This document shows positions 48,001 through 60,541 of a DNA stretch of 64,000 bases, in pieces. Below the pieces are notes generated by a model. That model had not been told where the DNA came from. It did no database searches and was given only the letters and a program-made list of their open reading frames with translations. Within the stretch, counting starts at the first letter, position 1. Each line of letters begins with the position of its first letter. The position numbers were made by a program, and so were the translations under genes. The stretch comes from Kryptolebias marmoratus (taxonomy: Eukaryota > Chordata > Actinopteri > Cyprinodontiformes > Rivulidae): the NCBI RefSeq assembly GCF_001649575.2, contig NC_051439.1, positions 7,348,989 to 7,412,988 on the forward strand, read 5' to 3'.

Positions 48001-51000
48001 TCTTCTACAGGAAATGTTGAATGTGGCCGTCTTCATCATCAGATTTATGTGATTATCTGCTTAGCTGAAGACCTGCATCGTTTCAAAGACGACACGTCTT
48101 CTCATTGACGCACGTTTGTTGACATTGCTGCCATTTTGGATCCTCCACAACATCACAAATTCTGATTAGGCAATGAGCGTGAGTGCTCTCTCTCTCTCTC
48201 TGTTTTTAGCTTTAATGTCTAAATACAACCTTTTGAAAACTCCACACCTTGTTTCCTGTTTCTGGTGTGTTGTGGTGGCAGCGTTACAGCACCACATACA
48301 GGCCTGGCAAAGTTACTACAGCATCTTGGGTCGTTTTCTGAGTTTCTGTGCGGATAAAGAACCTTTCTAGAAACAGTGCCGTGTTTACAAGGAGAAATAA
48401 AATAAAATGCTCCTGAGTGGACGGGGCCAAAATTTCATCTTATTTGTACTTTTTGGCTTTTAATTCAGAGCTCCCACATGTTTTTTTCCTTATAGATGCG
48501 TTCTGAAAGGCTTAGTAGTCTCATGACAACTGCTCTCAAAATAAAAAAAAAAAAAACTTTTCATTTATTTTTCTGCTGTGGTGGATCTATGTTTTTTGTT
48601 ATTTGAATAAAAAATATCAATGGAGTTTTTAAAATAGGTTATTTATTTGCATTTTAGTCACAAAAATACATCTGATTTTTTTGTGCGATTTTGTTGCTTC
48701 TGAAAAGAAAATCCACCGGCACAGATCCACACACCTTCAGAAGCACGACACAACTTGGGGAAGAAGAAATAAAAGGGAAACGAGCTGAGAACATTTGGTC
48801 TGCTGCCACTTTATCAGCACAGCTTTCCTTTACAGCCTGCTCTGGTGAGGCTGATGTTTGCTGCTGACACGACTCCATTAATTACACATAAACAGAGCTT
48901 CAGAGGTCCGGGAGGAAAAGGTCTTTTCACTAAAACTGTGACACACTTAACTGATTCAAGACAAGTCCGTTGCACCTGTGTTTGAAAAACCTCAGTTCTT
49001 TCTGACATTTTGCTAACAGGAGGCGACGTCTTGTCTGTGATGAACCAGTTTAAGCGTTCACACTGTAGTTTTCCTGCTTAAAGTTTCTTCCAAACGTTGC
49101 TTTGGACTCAAACGCTGCTACCATACTTGGAGTCGAAACGTTCGGCTCGTTCAGGACATTACAGCTGAGACTTTCAAACTTTTTATAATATTTAACTTTA
49201 TTTACGTGTTGTTGCCCTCATGAAAATGCATAAAAAAACTCTTCAAATCTTAAAAAATGTTGAGCTTTTTCACATCTTTTTCAGCATATCTGCTTCATTT
49301 TTAGTTTTCAGCTACTATTTTGCTAATTGTACCTTTCAGCTACTGTTTTGCTGGCCTTAGCTTTTTGCTAGTGTTTTCCTCATTTCTTTCTGATGTTTTG
49401 GTCATTTTACCTTTTAGTTTATTTTCTGCTAGTTTTAGCTTCAGCTTTTAGACACTGCTTTAATAGTTTTCTAACTAACATTTTGGTCATATTAGCGTTT
49501 AGTTACTGCTCTGCTAAATTTTATTTTGCACTAAGATTTTCTTTAATTTCATCTTTTGCTCCAGTTCTGTTGTTCTAGTTTTAGCTTTTAGCCACTGCTT
49601 TGCCAGTCTTAGTCTTAGCTGGTGTTCTGATAATTTTATCTATGAACTGTTTTGGTCATTTTAGCTATTAGCTACTGTTCTGCGAGCTTTAGCTTTTATC
49701 TTCTGTTTTACCAACTTTAGCTTTCATGTATTTTAGCTTATGTTCTGATCATTTTAGCATTAGCTTCAGCTTCTTCAACAAATTTCAGCAAGTACGTGCT
49801 CTAAATTTCCACAGAAAATCCATGTTTTATAAGTATATTTTCTTTTCTTTTAAGCTTAATATAAAGAGTAGAAATGAGCCCTTCGGCTGGAATGAGCCCC
49901 GCAGCCGAACTGCATCTTTAAATCTAATAAACGCAGCTAAATAAAATACTCCCTCATGTGTCACTGAATCTAAATGATGCAGCTGACAGTTCCATGAAGG
50001 AATCAGTGCTTTTTCTTGTTAGTTCAACACAAACCAACGGCCCGATTCTGGTTCTGTCCTCATCCCGGACGGTCCCCAGCAGCTGCTGGCGTCTCGTCTC
50101 TTGTCCTGGTGGGACACTAAAGAGCAGCTTTAACGGTCTCCTGTGCCGGCAGCTGATAAAGTGGCAAGCTCCGACAGAAAGGTGCTCGAAAGGAAAAGAA
50201 AGGCACCACGAATCGTCGGGCTACGTGAGGAACAAACTCAACCGATCACAATACCTTAATGCAAAATCAAAATGAAAGCTCTTTTTCCTTCTGGAAACAA
50301 ACAAAAAAAACAAAAACCACAGAAAACATAGAACACAAAGATAACAACATGTTACTCACACAGACAGTGACAGTGAGACAGATGCCCCCCCCACCCCAAA
50401 CACACCAGAAGGCTCCACAACAATGTCACATTCCTTTTTTTTCTCCCCCAAAGAGGGTCCAATTACAGCTGGAAGCGTCTTTATTTGGGTTTGGAAACCA
50501 CGAAGCAGTTTCTTCAAACTGCCAAAGGGGAGGAAGTTGGTGTTTTTCTTCATTTACTGATCCGAGGAGTTATTTGCCTAAGCGTACGCAGACACAAAGC
50601 ACGCATTTGCTATAAATGGACTGAACGGTTTGTTTAGGAAAGCCGGCAGCTGCTAGTTTTAATTGCCCATTTTGATCGTCTTTGGAAAAAAAAAAAGGAA
50701 TGAGCTCAGCGTTGGGAGCCTTAAAGGGAAAACTTTAGTCAGGTCTGAGCGCGACCGGCGACCGGCGGCAGCCCGAACGTACCTCCTCTGTTTGTACGTG
50801 AGCATGGCCTCGGCGATGGGCAGCTGGTGGGCGCCGTTAGCTCCCTCCATGTACTGCGTCACCCTCGACACCACGTCGGGACTCTCCTGGGCTGCACGGG
50901 GTGGGGGGGTGGAGAGATAAACGACCATTAGCGCTCGTCCCCCTGAACGCGCAGTCCAATATGACAAAAATGGGAGCTTTTACGAAAATGGAAGCCCTGC

Positions 51001-54000
51001 GGCGTTTAAAGGAAGACGAGGAAACAGCCCACCAATAAGAGGAGCTTCCGGCCGATGGAACAAATCCCTCCAGGCAGCATCTTGGAACAAACTGTTGTAG
51101 CGATAGTCGATGGTGCCGAGGTATTTGGAGACCGGGTGTGCACCTGAAGGTGTTCAGAATCAAACATGGAGCAATAAATGCGCAGGCTGGGTGTCTTTAT
51201 GAGCCAATATTTGATGTAAACAAAAACAGCTGGACTGTTACTAACCTAGCAGGACCATAGTAGCTTAAATCCCCAATCTAATCTGTCTAATCAGAAAGAC
51301 CCATGCAGCAAAACGAGTTTTTTCAGCATCGAGTTATTATTTTTTTCAAAATCTCCTTTTTAAAAGCTACAAAACGAGCCACAGTTTGATGACATTTGGT
51401 GATTTATCACCTGGATGGCATGGAGCTCAAAAAAACATTTTTTATCGGTCTGTAGTGACGTCATGAGGAGTCGCCGAGCTTTACAAGGAGGCCAAACATT
51501 ATACAAAGGGATTTCCCGGGACTAAGGCAGGAAGTTTAAAGGGTATTAGGACAAAGGATTATTTCTGAAGACATACTTGTCAGAAAACTTGGATTTAAAG
51601 TCAGATTAGATGATTATATTTTACAGCTAATGAAAACTCAAAATTAATTTTCTCAAAAAAATTAGGACAGTACATGCAACCAATTAAAAGTCAAAATAAA
51701 GGAATTTTTGTTACAGAATTTTAATACAAAACTTGTAGAATTTGGACTCACCTTCTGAACGGAATTACTGAAATCAATAAAAGCTTTTTAAGGATTTTAC
51801 TCATTTATTGAGATAAATTGGTAGTTTGGCAGTCAGTGCTGCAATCCTGAGGCTTTGGGTTCGAGCCCAGGTTGCGTCAGGAATGCCAAATCTTCTGTGG
51901 GAGGTTGGACCCCTGCAAAAAGGTGAGCAGGGAATGGATTCTAACTGTTCTGAGATGCAGCTGCAAAGTGTAAACACCTGTTGTGTGTCTGTGCACCATT
52001 TAATTACTTTCTCAGCTTCTCCTTTGCAGGTGCTTAGAGACAAACAACCTAGGGACAATTTAGAGTTACCAACGATCCCAACGGGCTTCTTTTTAGTCTG
52101 TGGGAGGAAACCGGAGCAATCCTGCCACCTTCTCTCTGGGAGATAATAACGATAAATACCCGGACCTTTTGTTAGACAACAGCACTCCACTCAACATGTG
52201 GATCTGGAGTCTTGAACAATAGAAACTAGTTCTACAATATTATTTATTGTTAAATATGGACATGTGTGTACATCATACTATTTATCTTTACTTTGTTTGC
52301 ATTTTTATATTCACTAACTGTTACTATGAAACTGTGCTGCTACTGTTCTATCCATCCATCCATCCATCCATCATAAAGCACTGCATGTGCAAGCTGGTTG
52401 TGCTTTAATTCTGTTAAAATCTAATATTTAAGGGAAGAAGAAACAGCTGTGTTGGCACCAACCTAGTGGGATGATAAGGAACCTCATGTAACTGAGCCAG
52501 TCCGGGGTCTTGGGGGAGAGGTGGTCCACAAAAAGCCTCAGGACCACATTGAGGTAGTGCTGCGCTCCTGCCACCGCGATCTTGATGGGAACGGGCGTCT
52601 GGGAGTTGCAGTTGCAGCTGTAGGTTGAACAAGAAATACCGAAGCTCTTGAATTTCGCACGGCCACACGCTGCGATGCGTTACCTGCGGGGGGGGGGGAA
52701 CGGCTCACAATCTCTGGATACGGGACACGATGGTGTTGAACGCAGCCTGGATGTCGGCTGTGGTGCAGGTGCACACCACGGGCAGGTGGTGGTTCTGCAG
52801 CATCTCCGAAAGGTACTGAAAGAAAGGCACAGCGGAGGTGAAACAGGTCTGTGTGGGTCAAACCTCATAAATGTGCGATATTGAGAGATCTTGCAAGATG
52901 TGTTAGCACTCAGAGCGTGTGTTGAGGGTGACTCTTAGCTACTACCACAACAAATCTTAGCTCAACAGCTGTAAAATCGATTCAGTTGCAGCCATTGTTG
53001 TGATGTAACAACCCCCTCCAGTCCACTAGGTGTCTCTGTTGTTCTCTTCTCTTTCAGGGAGCAGGTGGACGGTTTGGCTGCCTGATTAAGGACCTCTGGG
53101 CAGGTGTTAAAAAGCCAACTTCCAGCCGGTTGCGGCTGCGTTTTTTGGTTTGGCCTCCAGATCAGATCGGGTTGGAGCGGGCGGACCTTCCTCTGATCGC
53201 GGTGGTTTATCGGTTCTCACAGAGCTATTTTTCGTAGAAAGAAATTGTTTTCCCATGGAACTGCTCGTCTGTCTCCCATTTTTGTCACAGTGACAGTGAT
53301 GATAAAGGCGAACTTCCACAGTCCTACCTGACCCTGCCAGTCGGACGTGTTGATGAGGATGATGCTGTCAGGGAGGTGGTTATCAGACACCAGGATGTGG
53401 TTTAGTTGGTCATACACAGTTTTTCTTGGGATCTAGAACAGTAAAACAAAAACAAAAATTGGGGTTATGTACAATTCTGTTTATATTTCAAACACTGTCT
53501 GCTCAGCCAAGTTACTGTATTTGTAGTGGATACATTACATGTAACTGTATAGATAAAAACAGAGTAAATTTCTCATCAGCTGTTTTTTTTTTTTTTAAGA
53601 AACTCGATGTGAGTGCCATGTTTTAGGTGCTGTGCGGGCAGCTGTGGCCTCCTGCCTGTAGGTGGCAGCGTGTGTCCAGGGACCGCTCGTTGTCCAGGCT
53701 GTTGGCCCTCTCGTTCGTGGGCCTGCTGGGCTGGCGCTCCTTCAGGGACGTGCTCCTGCCTCGTCTCCCTGCCAGCTTTGGTTCCTGCCTGGAAAAAAGA
53801 GGAAAGTCTCAGAACAAGACTGAACACGCTTTTCGAATTAAAGGGCATTGCTTGAAAGAGTGCGTATCACTTCCTGCCACATTGTCTCACGTTGAGAAAT
53901 GATGGCGTCGTAGCTGCTTTGGCCAAACCTTAAATAATTTACTTTATTTAATATCACAAAATGTCATAGAGTACGTGTTGTGAAGGACTCTCAGCTACTA

Positions 54001-57000
54001 CCACACTAAATATTAGCTCAATATCTGTTAAACTGATTGAGTTACAGCCATTTTTGTGTTGGCTAATATCGGTTCAACTAAGCATCCATTTTGAATTGGA
54101 CTGACTTCAAAAGTTAATTACTTGTAAATGTATGATGTATGATTACTTTCTGAAAGTTTCACCAAAATCTACCTTGTAGCTTACGAGATATTTTGCTAAC
54201 AGACAAACATGGTTGAATCCATCAGTTATTGCTTCAGTTTTAAGCAGAGATCTAACATAATGAGTCGATCTTGGAGTAAGTGTTGTGAATGACTCTCAGC
54301 TACAACCACACCAAAAATTAGCTAAATATCTGAAAAACTGACTGAGTTAGAGCCATTTTTGTGTTTTCTAAGGTCAGAAGGCTGTGGCGGCCATCTTGAA
54401 TTAGGTTAACTCCAAACGCTAATCAGTTGTAGATGTACATCCTGTGGTTACTTTCTGAAACTTTCACTGAAATCTGTTCAGTGATTCAGGAAATATTTTG
54501 CTAACGGTACAGACAAACACAGATGCACCTGTTGGATGAAATGATAAGGGATTCAGTCTTGGTCATTTTGCCGCTTATTGGCAGCCTCTCTAAAAACGTG
54601 TCCATGGTGTCCATCTCCAGCTCTGTGGTGGGAGTCACTGCCTCTGGATGCTCCTGAGGAAGAGTTACAGAATTAAAAGCCTCGAAGGAACGCATATCGC
54701 CCGCCACTTTTCATACCAAACCTTTAAATCTCATGTTCTAATATAATATTATATTGTGAGATTTTGTGCAATCTGTTAGCACTCAGAGGATGTGTTGAGG
54801 ATGACTCTCAGCTACCACCATGCCAAGCTTTACCTCAGTACCTGTAAAACTGACTGAGTTATAGCCATGTTTGTGTTTGCTATTGTCAATTAGCTGTGGC
54901 GGCCATCTTGAATTGAGTCGACTCCGAAACTTAATGAGCTGTAACTGTACATCCAATGATTACCGTTTGAAAGTTTTATTAACATTTGTCCATTGGCTCA
55001 TGAGATATTTTGCTAACAGACAAACACGGTTCACGCCAATAGCTACTGACAAAGTTTTCAGTACAACTACTGCACAATGTGTAGAGCTCTGAGTGTGTGT
55101 TGGGGATGACTCTTCGCTGCGACCACAGCAAATCTCAGCTCAACATCTATGAACCTGACTGAACTTGAACCATTTCTGTGTTTTCTACGCTCAGCTGTCT
55201 GTGGCGCTCATCTCGAATCACGCCGACTCCGAAGGTTAGTCGGTTGTAGACGAACATCTGATGAATAATTCACGAAAGTTTCGTAAAAATCTGGGCAGTG
55301 GTTCATGGGATATTTTGCTAACACTACAGACAAAGTCCTTAAGGCTTTTAATTCTAACAGCTATGAGTTTTTACACTGTCCCAAAACATTACGAACACAT
55401 TACAGAACTTTTGCTTAAATCATGGAAACGTTCTCTTGCCTCCACTGGCCTGGACCCTTAAAATGATGAACAAAAAGAAAAGAACAAACCTATTTTTTTA
55501 GGGGCTTCTTGTTTTTCTTGCATTCAGTAATCTGTATGGAAGAGATGCTCGGGAAGGGTTTAAAATCATACTCACAAAGGTGACGTTATCAGACACACCA
55601 TCGTCTGGAAACTTGGAGCCGCCACACTTGGCTTTATCCAGATCAATCTAGAACAAGTCGATGAGAGGAAAACAAATCAACAAATCTAGTTTCAAAGAGG
55701 CTCCCCTCTGAGGTCTGAGCAGCTTCACTGCGGTGTTAAGCTAGTGGGCTTATGACGAAGAGACAGAAACGTTCCTCCGAGATGACGTTATTTCAGATCG
55801 GCGGTGGGCCACGGAGGGTTTGAGCGGCGGGGGGTGTCTCACCGGGCTGGGGGGCTCCCTGTGACTCCGGCTGCTGTGGATGCTGCCAATCTCAGTCTGA
55901 GAGCTGGACAGAGAAAGTCCCTCGAAATATGGCCTGAATCCGAAAGTGGGAGTGGGAGGGGGCAAGAACAACATAATTTTACTACAGATGCAAATGACAA
56001 TTAGAAAATTAAACATACATTAGCTTCGCAAATACAACCCCAAACTCTGAAAGGGTTGGGATGTTGTTTAAAATGTAAATAAAAGCGGAATGCAATGATT
56101 TATAAATCTCATAAACCCGTATTTTTTCTTTTACAATGGAAGTGGTACAAATAAGAAACAGCTGAAGGAGCATTTTGTATCTTTTTAGGTTAACTGTCAA
56201 CAGATCAGTAAGAGGACTGGGTGTAAAAAGAACATTTTAGAGGCTGAATCTTTTAGAAGTAGAGGTGGGCAGAGGTTCACCAGTCTGTGAAAAACTGTCT
56301 AAACTAGAACGATTTCAGAATAATGTTCCTCCAAGGAAAACTGAGAAGCTTTATGTGGCATTATGCCACTCCCCTTCACTTTAACTTGAAAATCATTCAT
56401 GCAGGTAAAATAATTGTTTTATTGTTATTTGTTTTGATCATTGTTTTATGATGTGTGCGACTGACGCCTTGGTCAGGTCGTCCTTGTAAAAGAGATCATC
56501 TTTTCTTCAGGGTTTTTTTTGTCTCGTTTAACAACAATAAAGAAGTCTGATTCTGTTCTGGACATCACTGCATGGACTCAGGAACACTTCCTGTAAACAC
56601 AGTTCACTGTACCATCCACTAATGCTGCTTAAAGCTCTATCAGGCAAAGAAGAAGCCAGATGTGAACACCATCCAGAAACACTGCTGTCTTCTCTGGACC
56701 AAAGCTCATTTCAAATGGACTGAGGGACAGAGGAGAACTGATCTGTGGTCAGAGGAATTGGACAGGGACCACCCAGGCTGCTATCAGAGCTCAGTTCAAA
56801 AGTCTGCCTCTCTGATGGTATGGGGGTGCATTAGTGTCCTAACTCTTTGGAGATGTGTTGCTGCCATCAAATTCAAAATGATCTTATTTTTTCCCTAGAA
56901 ATGGCACAATTTCTTAGTTTCAGCATTTTATTTGTTTACTATTTTCCATTGTGAATAAAATATGAGTTTATGAGATTTGCGAATCAGTGCTTTTGGTTTT

Positions 57001-60000
57001 ATTTACATTTTCTACAACATTCCAATTTTGTCAGAATTAGGATTGTAAATAAATCCCTTTAATTCTGAAGTGCATGTCTTCTGTTCCTTACATGTGAATT
57101 CAGGGCTTCAAGTAGCTTGAGAACCCTAAGATTGAGGAGCATGAACCAAACTAAAGCTGAGTAACTTCCATTAATAATACTTTTTACTGTTTTGCTTATT
57201 TACTGCACAGTTGAGTGTGTCGCCCACTTGAGTTTGGGTTTCGGCGTGCTGAGGACGCTGTCATCGTCATCCAGCTCCGGGCCGCTGTCGCTGGGGTTCT
57301 CAAACTCCACGCTGTCCAGATCCAGGTCGTCCTCCTCCACCTCGGGCGGCGGCTCGGCCGGGTCCTGCTCCGAGTCCAGCACCTTTCACAAGTGAACACG
57401 TCACATCTTTGGTCACAGGTGAGGGGAAGGAAACCGCTGCGGGACGGCGCCAGAACGGGAGCACTCACCTCATCCGAAACTCGGAAGCGTTTCAGGAGCG
57501 CCACCACTCGCTGCTTGAAGTTCTGCTGCTAAAACACAGAGACACAGAAAGCCAGACTGAGGTACAGAACCCATCCAGGACCAGTCCAACTAGGAGAAAA
57601 CAACATCTCAGCCATTTTACCAGCTGTATGTATAAATTTACCCTGTTTGCTGTGGATTGATTTGACTGCGTGTGCTCATGTAAACGAATAACCAAAGTAC
57701 ATCATGACCTGTTTGGTTTTTAGGCTTTTTATCTGCTCATATCGCCCATAAACTGGGATGTTTAGATTCTGTGAAAAGTGTTAAATATTTCTCATCAGGA
57801 GTTTTTTGTTTTTATTCTCAGTATAACTGGGATCTCTGCCAGGCAGATTCGGCTGCAGAGCCTGTGCCTTTTTTCTGGCAAAACTGTAGATATTCCATTT
57901 TCTGTCATGCCAGTAAACTTGTGGATGCCTCCGTTGCACTGCTTTGCATCTCCCACCTCATGTTTGGAACGCATACACAAGTTATACACCAAAGTGGAGG
58001 CATTTTTGCGTTCTTTCACCCAGTCTGTTTACCACTCAAACCCCTGCAGAATGCAGAGAGCGGACACTCAAGCTTCCACACATTAAGGTTATATTTCAGC
58101 TCAAAAATATTCTCTTTAAAACAGGAAGTGAAGTTTTTTTTAACTTGTCATATCTCTTACATTAAACACAGAAGAAGCAAAGATTCACATGTGATCAGCA
58201 GAGTAAATAATTTAACATCTGCCTTGTAGTTTTTGCACAGAGACTGTTTGTTTGAGGCTTACTTTCCGGTCCGTGTCTGTCTGCTTCCCATGAACTTGGC
58301 AGTCAGGGAGTGACGGACACAGGTATGTGGTTACCATGGTGACCATCACGAGCCACTGCAGCATTACCGTTTCTATTCATCTTGGTTCTCTTTCTTCCAC
58401 TTTTAACACAGTTCGGACACCAAAAAGTCAGCTTTTTTTTTACAGCAGCTGCCTCGACACCCTTCAGATTTCAGGAATTGATTTATTTGTTAGCTTCCGT
58501 TTTCGGCCAAGGCCTCCTCTCTTCTGCTGTGAATAAAATAAATGAATGAAACGGCCTGGCTTATATTAGTGTGGTCGTGCCGTTTGACATCATGTACGTC
58601 CTGCTTGTTTGGATATCTGGGGTGCATTTGTTGAGTTTTAAAGAGAAGGACTTCCCTGCTGGTACGTTGGGGCTGCAGCAGCATTATAGAAGCTTTGTTT
58701 GTTTTTGATATCATCAAACACAAATTAATTTTCCGACCATCTCAGGGTGGTTATTTGTTCCACTCTCGCATGAGATGTCCTCTTGTTTTCCCTCGAACAG
58801 ACTACAGGCACCGGGGTAAAAATCCAGCCAGTCACAGACCCCTAATCTCGTCTCCATGGTAACACGGAGCCTAGACCCCAAAACAATATCCTTTATCTGA
58901 CGAGCGGCCCTGACAGCATGAAGTTTCTCAGTGGTCTGATCCAAAACATGTGGACTTCGGTTCTGTATTTGAGGACGTTTTGCTCCTCATTCGAGAAGCT
59001 TTTTCCAACTAAGTGACGAAGAGTTCTAAGCTATCACCTAGTGGACAAAGAGTGATCCCTATTGATTTCAAGGACACGGGGTCAAAGGTCAAGGTCACAA
59101 GTAACCCCTTTGTGAAGACATTTTCTGTGCTCTAAGTCGTCAACTGCGTAACACAGGAATGTCAAACTGCATACTTGGTTTTGAAATTGGGCACAATTTT
59201 CAAACTATGTATTTATGTAACCTACCAAATGAACTCAACGCTCAAGATAAGTATCTTTTGAAAATATTATTGATAGCAGGAAAGAAATCAATAACAAGAA
59301 GATGGTTCAGCGGGAGCCCACCGACTGTGAGAGACTGGTCAGCCACGGTAGAAGAAATATGTCATATGGAAACGCTTACCTTCTCCCTCAGACTACAACA
59401 GGACAAAATTGAAAAATATTGGTATAAATGGTTTATATATAAGAACTTGAAAGCAAGTTGAGTGTTATTTGTACATTACTCGGGGTGGAAGATGTGAGGG
59501 GGTGCTGGGGGGGATGGATGGGACTTGGTAAATTTGGACAAATCCCTTACCTGTTGGACTCTTCATGAAAATTTATGTACATTGTAACCTGTTTGCCGAA
59601 TTAGTTTGTGTGGTTTAGGTATTTTGCTTCGCTGTATCCCTCCCTTGGTGACCTATTTGTTCTGAGTGTCGTTTGTTGTTCTTTTTGTGTTTTTTACTTA
59701 TCTCTGTAAACTTCTGTGCTGTATAAAAATGTAAATCTGACAATTAAAAATAAAGTATAAAAAAAAAGGAATGTCAAACTGCACAGGTGGACACTTCATG
59801 GGTTGAAGATGATCCCTAATGATTTCAAGGTCACGGGGTCAGAAGTCCAGGTCACAGGGGACCCCTTTGTGAAGACCTTGTCCGGGCTCTTACTCTGCAG
59901 CTGCGTCACACAGGAATGTGAGACTGAACAGCTGGACACCTCATGGGTTAAGGATGATCCCTAATGATTTCAAGGTCACGGGTGCAAACATGATCCCTTT

Positions 60001-60489
60001 GTGAAGACCTTTTCTGTGCTCTAAGTCGTCAACTGCGTAACACAGGAATGTCAAACTGCACAGCTGGACACTTCATGGATGAGGATTATCTGTATTGACT
60101 TTAAGGTGAGAGGGTCAAAGGTCAACTCACAGGTGACCCCTTCATGACAACTTTGCCACAACTTACTTTAGTTGTTTTGTTTTTAATTGGATATTTTTTT
60201 GGATTAACCTTGGCCAGGGAGTCTGAGAATCTCCACCAGCGTATCAGTGATCTGACTTTCAGCGAAACTTTGAACAACAACAAAACTCAACAAATTAAGA
60301 CTTGTTAAAGTTAAAGAACTGTTCTTTATACATTCTTGTAGTTTTGATATGTGTACATGGTATAAATTCATGATTTAAATATCCATCCATCAATCTTCTA
60401 CTGCTTAGGAACAGAAAACCCGCTTCCCTCAGGCTTAGTCTCAAAACACTATTTTGACTTTTTCCTCAATATTGCAACTTTTCATTAAA

Positions 60490-60541
<52 letters not shown>

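Noticed and set aside
51840..51900. A functional tRNA gene
   Set aside because: A B-box is present but no acceptor stem or anticodon arm could be paired; a SINE head is more likely.
57771..58229. 152-codon plus-strand ORF in a pacs2 intron
   Set aside because: Overlapped by other long frames on both strands. No motif or homology recognised, and no splice or promoter support.
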